This document shows positions 62,433-64,000 of a stretch of 64,000 nt of DNA, piece by piece. This DNA is from Spongiibacter sp. IMCC21906 (GTDB lineage Bacteria; Pseudomonadota; Gammaproteobacteria; Pseudomonadales; Spongiibacteraceae), in the NCBI RefSeq assembly GCF_001010805.1, contig NZ_CP011477.1, forward strand, positions 2,908,501 through 2,972,500, written 5' to 3'. Position numbers and translations under genes: made by a program. Each line of letters starts with the position of its first letter. Position 1 is the stretch's first letter. The notes under the pieces were generated by a model. The model had not been told where the DNA came from and made no database searches. It saw only the letters and a program-made list of their open reading frames with translations.

Positions 62433-63227
62433 ATGCAGCTGACCCACATGCCGCTAAATCCTCACTACGGACAGGGGCAATTCACCAGAGCAATATTAAT
62501 TCGTAATCTAAGCGCTCAAAAAGTGGAATTGGGCATGGAGGACCACGAACACGCCCTGCGTATTTATCTCAAGCACGACGGTGAGAATATTCTGACAGTC
62601 TCAGGGCAGTGGATTCGCCACCCTATGGATATTTGTGCGGGTGCAGCCCAGGCGCTATCGAGTTGGAACGGGAGCCCGCTGTTAAAAGACTTACGCCAAT
62701 CACGACGCACCCAAGACACGGCTCATCACTGCACGCATTTTATAGACATGCTGGACCTGGCATCGGTACACGCTTATCAACAGCGGCCAGAGGTGCATTA
62801 TGCAGTAGTGGTAGATGACTCACCCGAGGGCAATGAAGCACCACAACTATGGCGCAACAAACAAAAAATACTCTCACTACAACTTGAGCAACATGAAGTA
62901 TTTGTAGAACCCCGCCACTGGCGGGGTCGATCAGTTTACAAAGGCTTTCTCAAATGGGCTGCGGCCTCCCTGGAGGAAGCCGAATTTGAACTGGCTTACA
63001 TCGTTCAAAAAGCCATGTTTGTTGCCAGAAGTCAGCGCATTGATATCCCCACGGTTACCGGCAAAGCTGCTCGATTGTCGGGCCCCCCAGATAGCGTCTG
63101 TTATGCGTCCCAACCCGAGCGCTATGACACTGGCTTGCGGTTAAACAACAACCGGGACATATCATCCACCCCCAGCCAAATCCTCAAATTTATGGATTCG
63201 CCGCTAGCTGCGCAAAGTGATAACTAA
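62433..63227 (+). CDS. DUF2889-like hypothetical protein
   Basis: A 264-residue cytoplasmic protein. The first ~60 residues (FTRAILIRNLSAQKVELGME, DHEHALRIYLKHDGENILTV) and IRHPMDICAGAAQALSSW match the plan of DUF2889 proteins: a strand-rich front with a R-x-P-x3-C-x-G-A signature. The rest carries no recognised motif. Function is unknown. The stop codon lies in a hairpin shared with the converging DUF1145-like gene; spacing of 53 bp from the permease permits co-transcription. Confidence 0.65.
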   Translation: MQLTHMPLNPHYGQGQFTRAILIRNLSAQKVELGMEDHEHALRIYLKHDGENILTVSGQWIRHPMDICAGAAQALSSWNGSPLLKDLRQSRRTQDTAHHCTHFIDMLDLASVHAYQQRPEVHYAVVVDDSPEGNEAPQLWRNKQKILSLQLEQHEVFVEPRHWRGRSVYKGFLKWAAASLEEAEFELAYIVQKAMFVARSQRIDIPTVTGKAARLSGPPDSVCYASQPERYDTGLRLNNNRDISSTPSQILKFMDSPLAAQSDN

Positions 63228-63252
63228 AGAATCAGACCGACTGATTCTTTAG
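63224..63252. terminator. Bidirectional terminator spanning both stop codons of convergent genes
   Basis: Perfect 12-bp arms CTAAAGAATCAG/CTGATTCTTTAG (63224-63235, 63241-63252) with loop ACCGA. The plus-strand stop (63225-63227) and minus-strand stop (63232-63234) both fall in the left arm. It can stop transcripts from either side. Confidence 0.75.
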
Positions 63253-63483
63253 CGGCACCCAATGTACAACGCCAAACAACACACACAGCACAATACTTGT
63301 CAGCAAACCGCCCTGATAGCGTTTCAAATATTTGAAGCTTAAGGGTACTTCCATCAAATGAATAAGAAAAATAATAGCGAGCGCCTGTAAGATATAGCTT
63401 TGCACTGAAGCAAAGGCAGGAATAAAAGCCACCGTTAGCGCAATAACATAAGAGATGGCCATGATACTTTTCAGGCTTTTCAT
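63232..63483 (-). CDS. DUF1145-like small membrane protein
   Basis: An 83-residue inner-membrane protein starting at the ATG at 63483, which is the family's normal length; the open frame reaches further upstream to 63666 without a good start. Three hydrophobic stretches are visible: [37 protein letters not shown] and [20 protein letters not shown] short basic loop [12 protein letters not shown] lies between them. The family (YhhL-like) has no established function. It converges with the DUF2889-like gene. Confidence 0.7.
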   Translation of the reverse strand: MKSLKSIMAISYVIALTVAFIPAFASVQSYILQALAIIFLIHLMEVPLSFKYLKRYQGGLLTSIVLCVLFGVVHWVPLKNQSV

Positions 63484-63689
63484 TTTTTTTATTTTCCATT
63501 CATAAGTCAAAAGTGACGAGCAGCATAACGCTAAACAACGGAATAATGAAAGTACCCGCCGCAATTCCCACCTTGAGACAAAAACCCCATTTATTACAAG
63601 CATGCCCCCTGTCTCGATACCCAAAACAACAACATAAACCCCACTCAAAATACTGTACAAAAACACAGCATCATATTATTCTCGCCACC

Positions 63690-64000
63690 ATGGAAAAGCA
63701 TCAAGCAAGCAAAGTACTAAAAGGTCGAGGTAGCGCCTCGACAATGGAGGGGCGTTTCGCCATTCGCCGCATAGAGCTGGATGACAGCGGCGAGCCTCTA
63801 CACCACCCCCGTACCGAGCTTAGAGCAGAAACAGCCAAAAGCATTATTAGTCGCAACCAATCACCGGATATTCCGTTTAATCTTTCTGTAAACCCCTATA
63901 GAGGCTGTGAGCAGGGTTGTGTTTATTGCTTTGCCAGGCCCAGCCACGCCTACCTGGACTTGTCTCCGGGACTGGATTTTGAAACCAAAATCAGCGCTAA
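63690..64000 (+). CDS. PA0069-family radical SAM protein (partial)
   Basis: The first 103 codons of a radical SAM enzyme are visible; the gene runs off the right edge. [20 protein letters not shown] is the family's N-terminal block. [26 protein letters not shown] holds the [4Fe-4S] cysteines (C-x3-C-x2-C). Members are often annotated as PA0069-type; the reaction is unknown. The ATG at 63690 is the first in frame, but no clear ribosome site is visible. The remainder lies outside the window. Confidence 0.9.
   Translation, partial: MEKHQASKVLKGRGSASTMEGRFAIRRIELDDSGEPLHHPRTELRAETAKSIISRNQSPDIPFNLSVNPYRGCEQGCVYCFARPSHAYLDLSPGLDFETKISA

Noticed and set aside
1-64000. CRISPR array, integron attC array or prophage
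   Set aside because: No regularly spaced direct repeats of 24-40 bp, no integrase, cas or phage structural genes were seen in the window.

Overview
The window reads as chromosomal DNA of an aerobic, probably marine gammaproteobacterium of the Cellvibrionales/Spongiibacteraceae type. That placement is inferred from the gammaproteobacterial order ybgC-tolQRAB-pal-cpoB, the ruvCAB-yebC-aspS block, the wax-ester genes and the large lipid-degradation gene set; no rRNA is present to confirm it. Coding density is high, and Shine-Dalgarno sequences are usually clear (GGAG/AGGA types).

Left part (1-36.3 kb): a catabolic region, mostly on the minus strand. It starts with a MarR-type regulator cut by the edge, tRNA-Pro(CGG) and a di-iron sterol-desaturase-like membrane hydroxylase. 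Then come a CaiB/BaiF (alpha-methylacyl-CoA racemase-like) - acyl-CoA dehydrogenase - nitronate-monooxygenase-like - thiolase operon, a second acyl-CoA dehydrogenase, a TonB-dependent receptor, and a thiolase - two enoyl-CoA hydratases - SDR set with a divergent AraC regulator. A biotin-dependent acyl-CoA carboxylase follows with methylmalonyl-CoA epimerase, then an MFS transporter, a GST-like protein, a fused indolepyruvate/2-oxoacid:ferredoxin oxidoreductase, an SDR and an exported EthD-like protein. Last is an oxidation cluster (ALDH, SDR, SnoaL-like, cytochrome P450, Rieske ferredoxin, FAD-linked oxidase) with its own AraC regulator. Together the genes can import a hydrophobic substrate, hydroxylate and oxidise it to an acid, beta-oxidise a branched chain and channel the resulting propionyl-CoA to methylmalonyl-CoA. 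The substrate cannot be read from the sequence; an isoprenoid or sterol-like lipid is a reasonable guess.

Middle part (36.9-57.1 kb): housekeeping genes. These are tRNA-Lys(TTT), queC-queE, cpoB-pal-tolBARQ-ybgC, ruvBAC, yebC, aspS, a FmdB-type zinc ribbon protein, an HU-like protein with a histone-like tail, lhgO, a HIT protein, proS, a lytic transglycosylase, an ECF sigma/anti-sigma/metal-binding/EF-hand operon and a NUDIX hydrolase.

Right part (57.2-64 kb): a wax-ester synthase/DGAT next to a two-domain fatty acyl-CoA reductase (a storage-lipid module), a GntP-family permease, a DUF2889-like protein, a DUF1145-like membrane protein and the start of a PA0069-type radical SAM gene. Non-coding features of note are a 320-bp palindrome-rich MITE-like element at 28997-29316 whose end supplies a stop codon, a 14-bp tandem repeat upstream of an acyl-CoA dehydrogenase, a nested inverted repeat ahead of the wax-ester genes and several hairpin terminators.
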